A stretch of DNA of 11,666 nucleotides from Gammaproteobacteria bacterium (GCA_026193675.1 JAPHSO010000074.1:1-11666); one strand, 5' to 3'; shown: positions 1 to 7,824, numbered from the stretch's first letter. The notes: generated from the letters alone by a model not told the origin. Numbers and translations are program-made.

Positions 1-217
1 GCCGAGTCTCATTTGCCAGCAGTGCTTCAGCCACCACCGCCTCAACACCGGACTCTTCTTTAATCCACTGCTGTACAAACGGTTCGGTAAAATCGAGATG
101 AATCCAGATAAATCCGGCAGTGGCATCCCAGGAACGTATCTCCTCCCAGCCCAAGGCTCTCCCTTCACCCTTTCCATCAAGGGTATATGCAGCAACCAAT
201 CCGTTATCTATAGACAT
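1..217 (-). CDS. ZntB/CorA-family metal ion transporter, N-terminal 72 residues (partial)
   Basis: The reading frame starts at an ATG at 215-217 and runs off the left edge of the window. Its 72 residues match the cytoplasmic N-terminus of ZntB-like members of the CorA family. The visible landmarks are the opening GLVAAYTLDGKG, then GFIWIHLDF around residues 36-43, and EESGVEAVVAEALLANETR at the truncated end. These proteins form pentameric channels or transporters for divalent cations such as Zn2+ and Mg2+ in the inner membrane; the C-terminal membrane helices and the GxN signature lie outside the window, so the substrate cannot be judged. A good ribosome binding site, AGAAGGA, lies a few bases before the ATG, which fixes the start. 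The gene is transcribed away from the aldehyde dehydrogenase and is separated from it by 254 bases. The family assignment rests on N-terminal pattern recognition only. Confidence 0.8.
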   Translation of the reverse strand, partial: MSIDNGLVAAYTLDGKGEGRALGWEEIRSWDATAGFIWIHLDFTEPFVQQWIKEESGVEAVVAEALLANETR

Positions 218-471
218 ACAAAGTCCTTCTAAAAACAGTCCAAAAATATTAAATGTATTAACAATGCACGGCTTTGATTCCAGTGCCCGGTGTTGAACTT
301 ATTCGATTATTAACCAAAGATACAATACAGTTTTTATAGCTTCTCTATATAACTAATTATCATGTGGATCATGCGGGAATCTCCCTAACCCCGTAGACAC
401 CCTGTAGTATTTTGAAGGTATTAAGTCTGTCTTAAAGTGATGTCAGGATATCTCACAATTCATCTGAGCCA
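218..471. other. Intergenic region without a gene
   Basis: This AT-rich 254-base gap lies between the start of the transporter gene and the stop of the aldehyde dehydrogenase gene, both on the minus strand. It should hold the transporter promoter, but no pair of hexamers is convincing. Two small structures are visible: an imperfect tandem repeat of nine bases (ATCATGTGG then ATCATGCGG, 359-376), and a dyad TTAAG-TCTGT-CTTAA at 421-435, about 35 bases past the dehydrogenase stop. The dyad has no following T-run, so it is not a clear terminator. Confidence 0.5.
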
Positions 472-1836
472 TTATCTAACCCACAGCGTCTTGGCGTTGA
501 CGAACTCACGAATCCCCAGATAGGAGAGCTCGCGCCCGTAGCCCGACTGCTTGATGCCGCCAAACGGCAGGCGTGGATCACTCTTCACCATGCCGTTGAC
601 AAAGGCGCAGCCACAGGCCAGCTGGCGGGCGATACGTTCACCACGCTCACTATCCTTAGTAAACACGGCGCCACCGAGACCAAAATCTGAATCGTTGGCC
701 ACCTCAATCGCTGTACGCTCATCCTTGACCCGAATGATCGAGGCGACCGGACCGAAGAGCTCCTCTGACCAGGCCGGCTGTCCCGGCGCCACATGGTCGA
801 TAATGGTTGGGCTGTAGTAGTAACCCGGCCCATCAACAGGCTCACCGCCCGTCACAATGGTGGCCCCTCGGGCGACCGATGCCAGCACCTGACTGTGCAG
901 CTCATCTCTGAGATCCGCTCGCGCCATCGGAGCCACGGTGGCGGCAGACCCCATAGGATCTCCCACATTCAAACCCTCTACCGCCTCTTTAAAGCTGGTG
1001 ACAAACTGCTCGGCAATCGACTCCAACACAATAAAGCGCTTGGCGGCGATACAGCTCTGACCACAATTCAAAAAACGGCCCAACATCGCCTGCTGCACCG
1101 CCAGATCGATATCGGCATCGTCCAGCACGATAAAGGGATCTGAGCCACCCAGCTCCAGCAAGGATTTCTTGAGCACGCTACCGGCTGTAGCTGCAACACT
1201 ACGACCCGCCGGGCCAGAACCGGTCAGGGTGACACCATGAATCCGCGGGTCGCGAATCACCGACTCAACCTGTGACGAGCTGATCATCAGATTTATAAAA
1301 ATACCATCGGCAAAACCGGCTTCACGAAAGATGGAGTCGATCGCCATGGCGCATTGAGGCACGTTGGAGGCGTGCTTCATCACCACCGTATTTCCGGCAA
1401 TAAGCGCCGGAACTGCTGCGCGAATCAGTTGCCAGAAGGGAAAGTTCCAGGGCATCACCGCAAGAATGGTTCCCAAGGGTTGATGGGTGACGAGACTACG
1501 GCTGGCATCGCTGTCGATCAACTCATCAGCTAATTGACTCTCACCGTGCTCGGCATAATAGTCACAACCGATAGCACACTTCTCAATCTCCGCCTGGGCC
1601 TCACTAAAAAGCTTACCCATCTCCAGGGTGATCAGGCGCGCCAGCTCATCCCTGCGTACCCGCAAAATCTCCCCCAATCTTGAGACCCGTTTGCAGCGAC
1701 TCTTCAGTGGGGTGTTGGCCCAAATCGGCACCGCATCTGCCGCAGTGGCAAGAGCATGCTCTACCTGCTCGGCATCAAATGATGGAAATTGCTCAAGCAG
1801 TTCACCAGTGGCTGGATTATGTGACTGAAAACTCAT
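472..1836 (-). CDS. NAD(P)-dependent aldehyde dehydrogenase, succinate-semialdehyde dehydrogenase type
   Basis: This 454-residue protein is a complete class I/II aldehyde dehydrogenase of the short GabD1-like (SSADH1) subfamily, whose members are about 455 residues. The catalytic features are all visible: PWNFP with the oxyanion asparagine at N131, cofactor lysine in VVMKHASNVP at K154, the nucleotide loop TGSGPAG at 205-211, the general base E228 in LLELGG, the nucleophile C262 in NCGQSC, and SEELFGP at 357-363. The family oxidises succinic semialdehyde to succinate, feeding GABA or 2-oxoglutarate-derived carbon into the TCA cycle; the exact aldehyde is inferred from subfamily resemblance (KHASNVPxCA, LPFGGIKQSGYGRE). 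It is cytosolic. The start ATG has no strong Shine-Dalgarno sequence. The gene is divergent from cca across an 81-base spacer and has no pathway partner in the window, so its substrate cannot be confirmed from context. Confidence 0.9.
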   Translation of the reverse strand: MSFQSHNPATGELLEQFPSFDAEQVEHALATAADAVPIWANTPLKSRCKRVSRLGEILRVRRDELARLITLEMGKLFSEAQAEIEKCAIGCDYYAEHGESQLADELIDSDASRSLVTHQPLGTILAVMPWNFPFWQLIRAAVPALIAGNTVVMKHASNVPQCAMAIDSIFREAGFADGIFINLMISSSQVESVIRDPRIHGVTLTGSGPAGRSVAATAGSVLKKSLLELGGSDPFIVLDDADIDLAVQQAMLGRFLNCGQSCIAAKRFIVLESIAEQFVTSFKEAVEGLNVGDPMGSAATVAPMARADLRDELHSQVLASVARGATIVTGGEPVDGPGYYYSPTIIDHVAPGQPAWSEELFGPVASIIRVKDERTAIEVANDSDFGLGGAVFTKDSERGERIARQLACGCAFVNGMVKSDPRLPFGGIKQSGYGRELSYLGIREFVNAKTLWVR

Positions 1837-1849
1837 GTAAAACGATTCT

Positions 1850-1880
1850 TTGCCGCAATAGATGGGCTCTAGTATACAAT
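1850..1880 (+). promoter_or_regulatory. Possible sigma-70 promoter of cca
   Basis: In the 81-base spacer between the divergent dehydrogenase and cca genes, TTGCCG (1850-1855) is followed after 17 bases by TATACA (1873-1878), or after 19 bases by TACAAT (1875-1880). The match is moderate, and the -10 lies about 37 bases before the cca ATG. This is a prediction by eye; the -35 hexamer matches only four of six consensus bases. Confidence 0.35.
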
Positions 1881-1917
1881 CTGTTCATCGTAATTATTAA
1901 ACCCCTTTTAGAATGTT

Positions 1918-3138
1918 ATGAAAACCTATCTTGTGGGCGGAGCCGTTCGCGACAAACTACTGGGAGTCGAACCCAAGGATCGCGACTGGGTGGTGGTAGG
2001 TGCCACTCCTGAAGAGATGCTCAAGCAGGGCTTCAGTCCCGTCGGTAGTGACTTTCCGGTCTTCCTCCATCCCCAATCTAAAGAGGAGTACGCCCTGGCT
2101 CGCACTGAGCGTAAGAGCGGTCATGGCTACCACGGCTTTGAGTTTCACGCCGATCCCAGTGTCACCCTTGAAGAGGATCTGATCCGCCGCGATCTCACCA
2201 TCAACGCGATGGCCGAAGACGATAGCGGCACTATCATTGATCCCTTCAATGGTCAGGAGGATCTCGCCAACGGCAAACTCCGCCATGTCTCCGATGCATT
2301 TAAAGAAGATCCGGTTCGGGTTCTACGCATCGCCCGCTATGCCGCCCGTTTTAACCGCTGGGGATTTCATATCGCCCATGAGACCCACAACCTGATGCAG
2401 GCGATGGTGGCTGAGGGTGAAGTGGACCACCTGGTGCCCGAGCGGGTATGGCAGGAGACGGTACGCGCCCTGGAAGAGGATGCTCCTCAGCGCTTCTTTG
2501 ATGTGCTGCACAGGTGTGGCGCACTGAAGGTGATCTTCCCCGAGATCGAGGCGCTATTTGGTGTCCCCCAACCGATACACCACCACCCCGAAGAGGATAC
2601 CGGGGTTCATGTGATGATGGTGCTCGAGCAGGCCGCCAGACTCTCGGATGATCTCAAAGTACGCTTTGCTGCGCTGGTGCATGACCTCGGTAAAGGGACC
2701 ACCCCAGAGTCGGAGTGGCCGCGCCATATCGCCCATGAAGATCGCGGCGTCATGCTGGTCGAACAGCTCTGTGAGCGTCTGCGAGTTCCCAAAGATTTCC
2801 GTGATCTGGCTGTTCTGGTCACCAGGTACCACGGCCTCTACCACCGCGCAGCGGAGCTCAAACCAAACACTATGCTCAAGCTACTACAGAACCTGGATCT
2901 ATTCCGTCGACCCGAGCGTCTGGAGCAGTTTCTAAGCGCCTGTGAGGCCGACTCGCGTGGCCGCACCGGTTTTGAGAGTCTAGAGTATGAGCAGCCAGAT
3001 ATTATTCGTAACGCCTTCAAGGCGGCCTCGGCTGTCGACAGCAAGGCGGTGATCGCCGATGGCTTTAGCGGTAAAGAGATCGGTATAGAGCTAAGCAGAA
3101 GGCGCTCTATCGCCATTTCAGACCGACTAAAGGGCTGA
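1918..3138 (+). CDS. cca: Multifunctional CCA tRNA nucleotidyltransferase with HD domain
   Basis: This 406-residue protein is a class II CCA-adding enzyme that adds or repairs the 3'-CCA end of tRNAs from CTP and ATP in the cytosol. The head domain shows LVGGAVRD (residues 5-12), the metal-binding pair D21 and D23 in KDRDWVVVG, and RRDLTINAMA (90-99). The neck follows with EDPVRVLRIARYAARF (130-145), and the base-discriminating helix with PERVWQE (174-180). The C-terminal HD domain has LVHDLGKG with H255 and D256, the arrangement that gives 2',3'-cyclic phosphodiesterase, 2'-nucleotidase and phosphatase activity in the gammaproteobacterial enzymes. Length and residue numbering closely follow E. 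coli Cca (412 residues). The ATG fits the conserved MKxYLVGGAVRD start, although the ribosome binding site is weak. It appears monocistronic: the next gene begins 170 bases later and is unrelated. Confidence 0.97.
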   Translation: MKTYLVGGAVRDKLLGVEPKDRDWVVVGATPEEMLKQGFSPVGSDFPVFLHPQSKEEYALARTERKSGHGYHGFEFHADPSVTLEEDLIRRDLTINAMAEDDSGTIIDPFNGQEDLANGKLRHVSDAFKEDPVRVLRIARYAARFNRWGFHIAHETHNLMQAMVAEGEVDHLVPERVWQETVRALEEDAPQRFFDVLHRCGALKVIFPEIEALFGVPQPIHHHPEEDTGVHVMMVLEQAARLSDDLKVRFAALVHDLGKGTTPESEWPRHIAHEDRGVMLVEQLCERLRVPKDFRDLAVLVTRYHGLYHRAAELKPNTMLKLLQNLDLFRRPERLEQFLSACEADSRGRTGFESLEYEQPDIIRNAFKAASAVDSKAVIADGFSGKEIGIELSRRRSIAISDRLKG

Positions 3139-3308
3139 AGATAGTCCCAATGGTAGTACCTAGATATATCACCTTTTGGTAGTAGAATGTCGCCATTACA
3201 AACGTAATGATGGGCATGAGGGAATCATGATTTGAGTTATGTCGACACCCCATGTGGGGATCACAATAAATAGATGTCGAAGCATAACTCTTGAAGAGTA
3301 GATTATTG
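3139..3308 (+). promoter_or_regulatory. Leader region with three short dyads upstream of the GGDEF-EAL gene
   Basis: The gap between cca and the c-di-GMP gene holds three small inverted repeats in about 70 bases: CATTAC-AAAC-GTAATG at 3194-3209, the palindrome AATCATGATT at 3223-3232, and CCCCA-TG-TGGGG at 3248-3259. None is followed by a T-run, so none is a typical intrinsic terminator. They may be operator sites or a structured leader. No convincing promoter pair was found. Confidence 0.3.
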
Positions 3309-6209
3309 ATGAACATTAATAACAAGGAACTCATCATCCTGATTCTTGCCCTGCTCAGCGGCATCGCCGTGAGTGCCATCACATGGAATGCTATCGATGT
3401 GGTCAGGGAGTACCAAAATGCACAGCGACTCGTCACCGGCAGTCGCATCGCTGAACTGACTCTCAGAGCTGGAACCGAACTGGCCTATGAACGCGGTATC
3501 ACCGCAACACTTCTTGCCAACAAAGAGACCAATGTTTCTGAGGCGATAACACGGCTTCAACAGCAGCGCCAGAAAGTAGATGCACTCTGCATGGATATTG
3601 AAGCGCAGATGAGCCAGTTTACCAATAACGATAACAACACGGATCTGAGTGCACACATGCATAGGCTGGTTCAGGAACGTAGTCAGCTGATTCTTAGACG
3701 AGCAGAAATCGACGTCGCGCTTCAGCAAAATGGTAGTCACCCAGAGATTCGCCAGCGCTGGATCTCCGAGGTGACCTCACATATCGCCAAAGTGAATGAT
3801 ATGCGCCGAGCACTGCTGGCACCTCTGAGAGCAGAGGATTTTGCCAATCACTATGGTCAATTGATACAGGAGAGCTTCCAGAGCCATCTGGAAATCAGCG
3901 GACTACAACGGGCACTTCTGGGCCAGGTGATCGCTGAACAGCGTCCTTTAACGCAGAATGAGTTAATGCAACTCTACCATCAGAATCATCTGTTTGAGGT
4001 GATCGAAGAGAAGCTCAATGGCGCACTCAAGTTTTTCCCACCATCGGTTGAGATTAGTGAGGCCAGACAAAAATTCGTTGCCCATTTTCATGTCGAATAT
4101 CGCAAGCTGCGTGATTCGGTTGTGGCTGCTGGAGAGCTGGGTTCTGACTACCCGATAGATTCCCTGACCTGGTTTCAGGCCGCAACTGATGCCATCGAAA
4201 GCTCTATCAACTACTCGAAAGCGCTGAACATTCAGATTAATCACAACATCGCTTCAGTGGTCGATCACGCCAACATCACTGTGGCCCTTCTGATAGCAAC
4301 CATCATTCTTGTAGCCATTTTCTTTGCCCTCAGCTACTGGCTTATTTTTGTTCGTTTCATTCGTCCTATGGCACTCCTGGAGCAGGCAGCCAACACCATC
4401 GCTCATGGCGATCTAGAGAAGAGTATTCAGCTCGACTCTAAAGATGAGTTTGGCCACTTTGCAGACACCCTTGATGCGATGCGTCTGCGCCTTCTTGAGG
4501 ATCGTCTGCATCGTGAACAGACCGAGCAGGAGCTGCGCAAACTGCACAATGCAATGATCTACAGTGTGAGTAGCATTGTGATCACCGATGTTGAGGGGAT
4601 TGTTGAGTATGTAAATCCCTGTTTTGAGACGACCACAGGCTTCCGATCTGATGAGATTGTTGGAACAAAACTGAACCAGCTCCGCTCAGAGCATACAACA
4701 GATAAGACCTACAAAGAGATGTGGGATCGCATCAAATCGGGAGCTGTCTGGGAAGGGGAGCTTCAGAATCGAAAGAAGAATGGCGATCTATTCTGGGAGC
4801 TGGTCTCTATCGCACCGGTGCTTAATAGTGAAGGTGTCGTCACCCATTTTATCGGCACTCATCACGACATCACCGAACGTAAGTCGATGGAGGGTCGTCT
4901 CAACTATCTCGCCTATCACGATGACCTCACCGGCCTGCCTAACAGAATGCTGCTCAGTGATCGCTTCCATCAGGACAAGGCGCGAGCCAAGCGTAACAAC
5001 GAGGAGCTGGCGCTGCTGATTCTCGATCTCGATAACTTCAAGGCGATCAATGACACTCTGGGACACAATACAGGTGATCAGGTACTGATTGAGATCGCCA
5101 CCCGTCTAAAAGGCCAGGCGCGTAGTGGTGAGACCGTAACCCGTTACGGTGGTGATGAATTTGTAATTATCCTGACCGATATCTCCAGTAAACTCGAACT
5201 GACCGTAGCCGCTAAACGCATTATCGATATCATCTCCGAACCGATTGAACAGGATGGCAGAACACTACATGTCACCTGTAGTGTGGGTGTCTCTATCTGG
5301 CCCGACAATGGTGATGATCTACCGAGCCTTTTAAGCCATGCCGATGCCGCCATGTATCTCGCCAAAGATCAGGGGCGTGACCAGTTCCAGTTCTATACCG
5401 ATGAGCTCAATCAAAAGAACCAGCAGCGTATGGAGATGGAGAGTGAATTGCGCGGGGCCATTGAGCGCGATGAACTTGAACTCCACTACCAGCCCCAATA
5501 TGACATTAAGCTTGGCATCATCACCGGCATGGAGGCGCTGCTTCGCTGGCATCACCCGACATTGGGTACAGTCCCGCCAATACAGTTTATTCCCATTGCA
5601 GAGGAGACTGGCTTCATCCTCGCCATCGGACAGTGGGTGCTTGAACAGGCCATGGAGCAGACGATTAAATGGCGGGACATGGGTTATGAAGATCTCATTA
5701 TTTCGGTTAATGTCTCTGTCCGCCAACTCGAAGAGCCCGACTTCTCTCTGTTACTGCGTCATATCCTAAAAAAGCTACCATTAGCCCCAGAAAAACTGGA
5801 GCTTGAGGTGACCGAGACGATGGTGATGCATGATCCCAAAACGATGATTGCTATCCTCAACGAGGTCAAAGAGGTTGGTGTAGAGTTAGCCTTGGATGAT
5901 TTTGGTACGGGACATTCCTCCCTCGCCTATCTACAACGTTTCCCATTCGACAAGCTCAAGATTGATCGCTCATTTATTAAGAATGTAGATAACAGTGAAG
6001 ATTCTGCAGCTATTGCCAAGACCATAGGGGCAATGGCACGCAGCCTCCATCTTGACCTGATCGCCGAAGGGGTTGAGACCCAGGAGCAGGTCGATTTCCT
6101 GATCGATTGTGGCTGCGATGCGATCCAGGGATTCTATTTTAGCCGTCCGGTTCCTGCGGCCGAATTTGAAAAACTACTGGCGAATTCGGCAATCAACAGC
6201 AAAAATTAG
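3309..6209 (+). CDS. Membrane-anchored HAMP-PAS-GGDEF-EAL c-di-GMP signalling protein
   Basis: The 966-residue protein (numbered from the ATG at 3309) has an N-terminal membrane helix (about 7-26), a roughly 300-residue helical periplasmic region, a second helix (about 323-350), HAMP (346-400), PAS/PAC (407-524), GGDEF (530-694) and EAL (about 710-955). The segment ELAYERGITATLLAN just after the first helix resembles NIT-like nitrate/nitrite-sensing helical modules. The cyclase signature RYGGDEF is intact (GGDEF 614-618), but the upstream inhibitory position reads RSGE (605-608) instead of RxxD, so feedback by product is doubtful. The EAL site looks active: MEALLRW (E742), N801 in SVNVSV, E833, DDFGTG (D863, D864), K884 in KIDRSF, and AEGVET (E920). 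Both synthesis and hydrolysis of c-di-GMP are therefore possible; the balance is unknown. An upstream in-frame TTG at 3291 would add six residues, but the ATG with GAAGAG about ten bases before it is more natural. Its stop overlaps the convergent HicA-like gene. Confidence 0.95.
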   Translation: MNINNKELIILILALLSGIAVSAITWNAIDVVREYQNAQRLVTGSRIAELTLRAGTELAYERGITATLLANKETNVSEAITRLQQQRQKVDALCMDIEAQMSQFTNNDNNTDLSAHMHRLVQERSQLILRRAEIDVALQQNGSHPEIRQRWISEVTSHIAKVNDMRRALLAPLRAEDFANHYGQLIQESFQSHLEISGLQRALLGQVIAEQRPLTQNELMQLYHQNHLFEVIEEKLNGALKFFPPSVEISEARQKFVAHFHVEYRKLRDSVVAAGELGSDYPIDSLTWFQAATDAIESSINYSKALNIQINHNIASVVDHANITVALLIATIILVAIFFALSYWLIFVRFIRPMALLEQAANTIAHGDLEKSIQLDSKDEFGHFADTLDAMRLRLLEDRLHREQTEQELRKLHNAMIYSVSSIVITDVEGIVEYVNPCFETTTGFRSDEIVGTKLNQLRSEHTTDKTYKEMWDRIKSGAVWEGELQNRKKNGDLFWELVSIAPVLNSEGVVTHFIGTHHDITERKSMEGRLNYLAYHDDLTGLPNRMLLSDRFHQDKARAKRNNEELALLILDLDNFKAINDTLGHNTGDQVLIEIATRLKGQARSGETVTRYGGDEFVIILTDISSKLELTVAAKRIIDIISEPIEQDGRTLHVTCSVGVSIWPDNGDDLPSLLSHADAAMYLAKDQGRDQFQFYTDELNQKNQQRMEMESELRGAIERDELELHYQPQYDIKLGIITGMEALLRWHHPTLGTVPPIQFIPIAEETGFILAIGQWVLEQAMEQTIKWRDMGYEDLIISVNVSVRQLEEPDFSLLLRHILKKLPLAPEKLELEVTETMVMHDPKTMIAILNEVKEVGVELALDDFGTGHSSLAYLQRFPFDKLKIDRSFIKNVDNSEDSAAIAKTIGAMARSLHLDLIAEGVETQEQVDFLIDCGCDAIQGFYFSRPVPAAEFEKLLANSAINSKN

Positions 6210-6463
6210 AGGGAACTTATTCCCGCATCATTCAGAAACTGTCCCAGTTGATGCAGCTCATTCTTGCCCATGGTCGAACCGTGATGAGGATGGTGCATCG
6301 TGATCTCCGCTCCCCCCAGGTGGACCACAACACGTGCCCCCTTGGTCTCGTGTAACTCTGCACCTAAATGTTGCAGTAACGATTCAACCTCTCGCCAGTG
6401 AATGTTACTACTGGTCTGGTGCCCCATAATCGAATCGAGGATTTTTTGATGCTTTTTACTCAT
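6206..6463 (-). CDS. Solitary HicA-like (YcfA/dsRBD-fold) protein
   Basis: This 85-residue protein resembles the HicA toxin family, small proteins with a double-stranded-RNA-binding fold that act as mRNA interferases. The family pattern is visible: NIHWREVESLLQHLGAE (20-36), a glycine turn followed by strands GARVVVHLGGAEITMHHPH (42-60), and the C-terminal helix GKNELHQLGQFLNDAGI (66-82). In typical HicA toxins the glycine turn is followed by a catalytic histidine (GSH); here the turn reads GAR (42-44), so RNase activity is uncertain. No HicB antitoxin gene is adjacent on either side. The start is well supported: GAAAGG (minus strand, 6469-6474) lies five bases before the ATG. The stop codon overlaps that of the convergent c-di-GMP gene by four bases (6206-6209), so the two transcripts must be antisense at their ends. 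It may be a domesticated RNA-binding protein rather than a toxin. Confidence 0.72.
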   Translation of the reverse strand: MSKKHQKILDSIMGHQTSSNIHWREVESLLQHLGAELHETKGARVVVHLGGAEITMHHPHHGSTMGKNELHQLGQFLNDAGISSL

Positions 6464-6481
6464 ATAAACCTTTCACATTAA

Positions 6482-6506
6482 TTGCCTATCCAGACAGTAT
6501 AGGCAA
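6482..6506 (-). promoter_or_regulatory. Inverted repeat overlapping a possible -10 element of the HicA-like gene
   Basis: TTGCCTAT (6482-6489) and ATAGGCAA (6499-6506) form a perfect eight-base inverted repeat with a nine-base centre, ending 19 bases before the HicA-like start codon. Read on the minus strand, TATACT (6496-6501) fits a -10 hexamer within the repeat, at a suitable distance from the ATG. The matching -35 is poor. The layout suits a repressor operator, but a transcript hairpin is equally possible. Confidence 0.4.
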
Positions 6507-6594
6507 CAGAATTAAAAGCTGCCGACCCTAACACCATATTGTTATCAATAATTAAACTATCTCTCAGATGCCTGCCGTAGCATTGGATAACTAA

Positions 6595-6825
6595 ATTAGT
6601 TCTGAGGATATTGACCAGATGTTTGTCGAGCTGGCTGGTGAGGACGGCACCCCCACCTTTCTCCTCTACTCCCCTACCGGAAAGTTGATAGCTCAATAGA
6701 TTGGAGGCGTTCCTGTTGCGCTTATCGAGATTGTATTAAATCCAACAGCTAAGCTACAGAGAGGTGATTTAATAGTGATTGGTAAGGAGACAGGGTTGTC
6801 GACTGCACATCTAACCATTTCTTGA
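6595..6825 (+). pseudogene. Possible broken thioredoxin-like (TlpA/ResA-type) gene fragment
   Basis: The gap between the HicA-like gene and the diguanylate cyclase (6464-6841) has no intact gene. In one plus-strand frame, bounded by TAA at 6592-6594 and TGA at 6823-6825, about 75 codons are open except for one TAG at 6697-6699. The first half reads DIDQMFVELAGEDG then TPTFLLYSPTGKLIA, and the second IGGVPVALIEIVL and LQRGDLIVIGKETG. The TPTFLLYSPTGKLIA segment resembles the cis-proline strand and following hairpin of TlpA/ResA-type thioredoxin folds, and its codon use is like that of the real genes here. No CxxC motif or start is found upstream, so only a C-terminal remnant would remain. The overlapping minus-strand frame at 6478-6696 is probably a shadow. 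The identification is tentative. Confidence 0.28.
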
Positions 6826-6841
6826 AAGAGTAGACTGAATC

Positions 6842-7735
6842 TCAGCCAATGCCATTTAGATACCTCATTTCACTCCATTGTTTATGAAGCAGATCGCTCT
6901 TTCCAGACTTCTTCACGGCATACATTAACGCATCAGACTCTTTCATTAATTCAGAACCACTGCCGCATGGAGCATCAACCGTAATTGCTCCGATGCTAAA
7001 TGTGATTGGCCAACTCCTATTTTTCATGGCTTCAGTCAGTTTATTATGAATATTCTTTAATATAACTGATGAATCCTCAAATTCAGTATTCAATAGCAGA
7101 GTAACAAACTCATCCCCCCCTAACCTGGCACAAATGTCTGTATGACGGGTATATGCATCGATTGTTCTGGAAACCGTAACAAGAGCTTCGTCCCCAACAT
7201 GGTGTCCCATTTGATCGTTAAGATACTTAAAGTTATCTAAGTCTATAAAAGCGAGTGTGAAATGACCCGGATATCGGTGGCTTCGTTCTAGCTCAATATT
7301 GAGCTTTTCTATAAAGGCATGTCTATTGAAAATTCCGGTGAGAGAGTCGATATCAGCAAGATTTTCCTCTTCATCAAGCAACTCCCTAACAGTAGAGACC
7401 AAAAAGCTAATCAGCAGGAACATGCTAAAACGGATGGTCACATTCCAGTAAGGTACCCATTCTGATGAATATCTGTTTTCCATTGAAATATCGGCTATGA
7501 GCCATAGAATGGCGGCAATTGCTGCAATGATGACACCTCGATTACGTCCGCAGTACCATGCTGACAGGGCGATAGGCAAAGTGTAGAAAACAGAAAAGGC
7601 CAGCTCAGAACCAGAGATGTGATCTAAAAATCCAATAGCAACCAAAATGGTCAAAGAGATGGTTATATTCGCACCACATGTTAAATTGGATAAAAATTTA
7701 TTTAATATCTTTAGCATTAATTTAGGTTGCGTCAT
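6842..7735 (-). CDS. Membrane diguanylate cyclase (four-helix sensor plus GGDEF)
   Basis: The 297-residue protein has an N-terminal module of about four membrane helices (roughly 22-38, 44-61, 66-83 and 98-116) and a GGDEF domain from about residue 126. The cyclase makes c-di-GMP from two GTP at the inner membrane. Visible residues are DSLTGIFNR (130-138), FIDLDNFK with metal ligand D165 (163-170), LGGDEF (205-210) and the intact inhibitory site RHTD (197-200), spaced as in the RxxD-x-GGDEF family, so product inhibition is expected. The membrane module resembles that of many small environmental cyclases (the GFLDH..GSELAFSVFYTLPIALSAWY pattern), whose ligand is unknown. The start ATG lacks a clear ribosome binding site; a second in-frame ATG at 7715-7717 is possible. 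The gene is visibly more AT-rich than cca or rimK, which suggests a different history. It is monocistronic, with gene debris on both sides. Confidence 0.93.
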   Translation of the reverse strand: MTQPKLMLKILNKFLSNLTCGANITISLTILVAIGFLDHISGSELAFSVFYTLPIALSAWYCGRNRGVIIAAIAAILWLIADISMENRYSSEWVPYWNVTIRFSMFLLISFLVSTVRELLDEEENLADIDSLTGIFNRHAFIEKLNIELERSHRYPGHFTLAFIDLDNFKYLNDQMGHHVGDEALVTVSRTIDAYTRHTDICARLGGDEFVTLLLNTEFEDSSVILKNIHNKLTEAMKNRSWPITFSIGAITVDAPCGSGSELMKESDALMYAVKKSGKSDLLHKQWSEMRYLNGIG

Positions 7736-7763
7736 TAAAAATTCAGATGCTCAGTCTGCCAAT

Positions 7764-7769
7764 ATTATA
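7764..7769 (-). promoter_or_regulatory. Possible -10 element of the diguanylate cyclase gene
   Basis: On the minus strand a perfect TATAAT hexamer lies 28 bases before the diguanylate cyclase ATG, in the run TCTATATAATATTGG. That distance would give a short leader of about 20 bases. No good -35 hexamer is present 16-18 bases upstream, so the promoter may be weak, activator-dependent, or not real. A ten-base palindrome ATTGGCCAAT (7804-7813) lies about 35 bases further upstream, where an activator could bind. Confidence 0.4.
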
Positions 7770-7824
7770 TAGAACAAAATCCAGTCAGTATTGGTGCAGA
7801 TTAATTGGCCAATAGCCATGCTAT

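Noticed and set aside
793..1143. A 116-codon plus-strand frame inside the aldehyde dehydrogenase gene
   Set aside because: It is antisense to a complete enzyme gene with all catalytic residues and shows no family pattern.
3248..3259. Rho-independent terminator for cca
   Set aside because: CCCCA-TG-TGGGG has only a two-base loop and is followed by ATCACAATAAA rather than a T-run; it also lies about 110 bases beyond the cca stop.
6206..6463. Canonical HicAB toxin-antitoxin module
   Set aside because: No HicB-like frame with a ribbon-helix-helix or helix-turn-helix domain lies on either side; one neighbour is the EAL protein and the other side is the gap with the inverted repeat.
6478..6696. 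A 72-residue open frame on the minus strand in the gap after the HicA-like gene
   Set aside because: No ribosome binding site, no family resemblance, and it lies antisense to the thioredoxin-like frame with more gene-like codon use; its 3' part runs through the inverted repeat.
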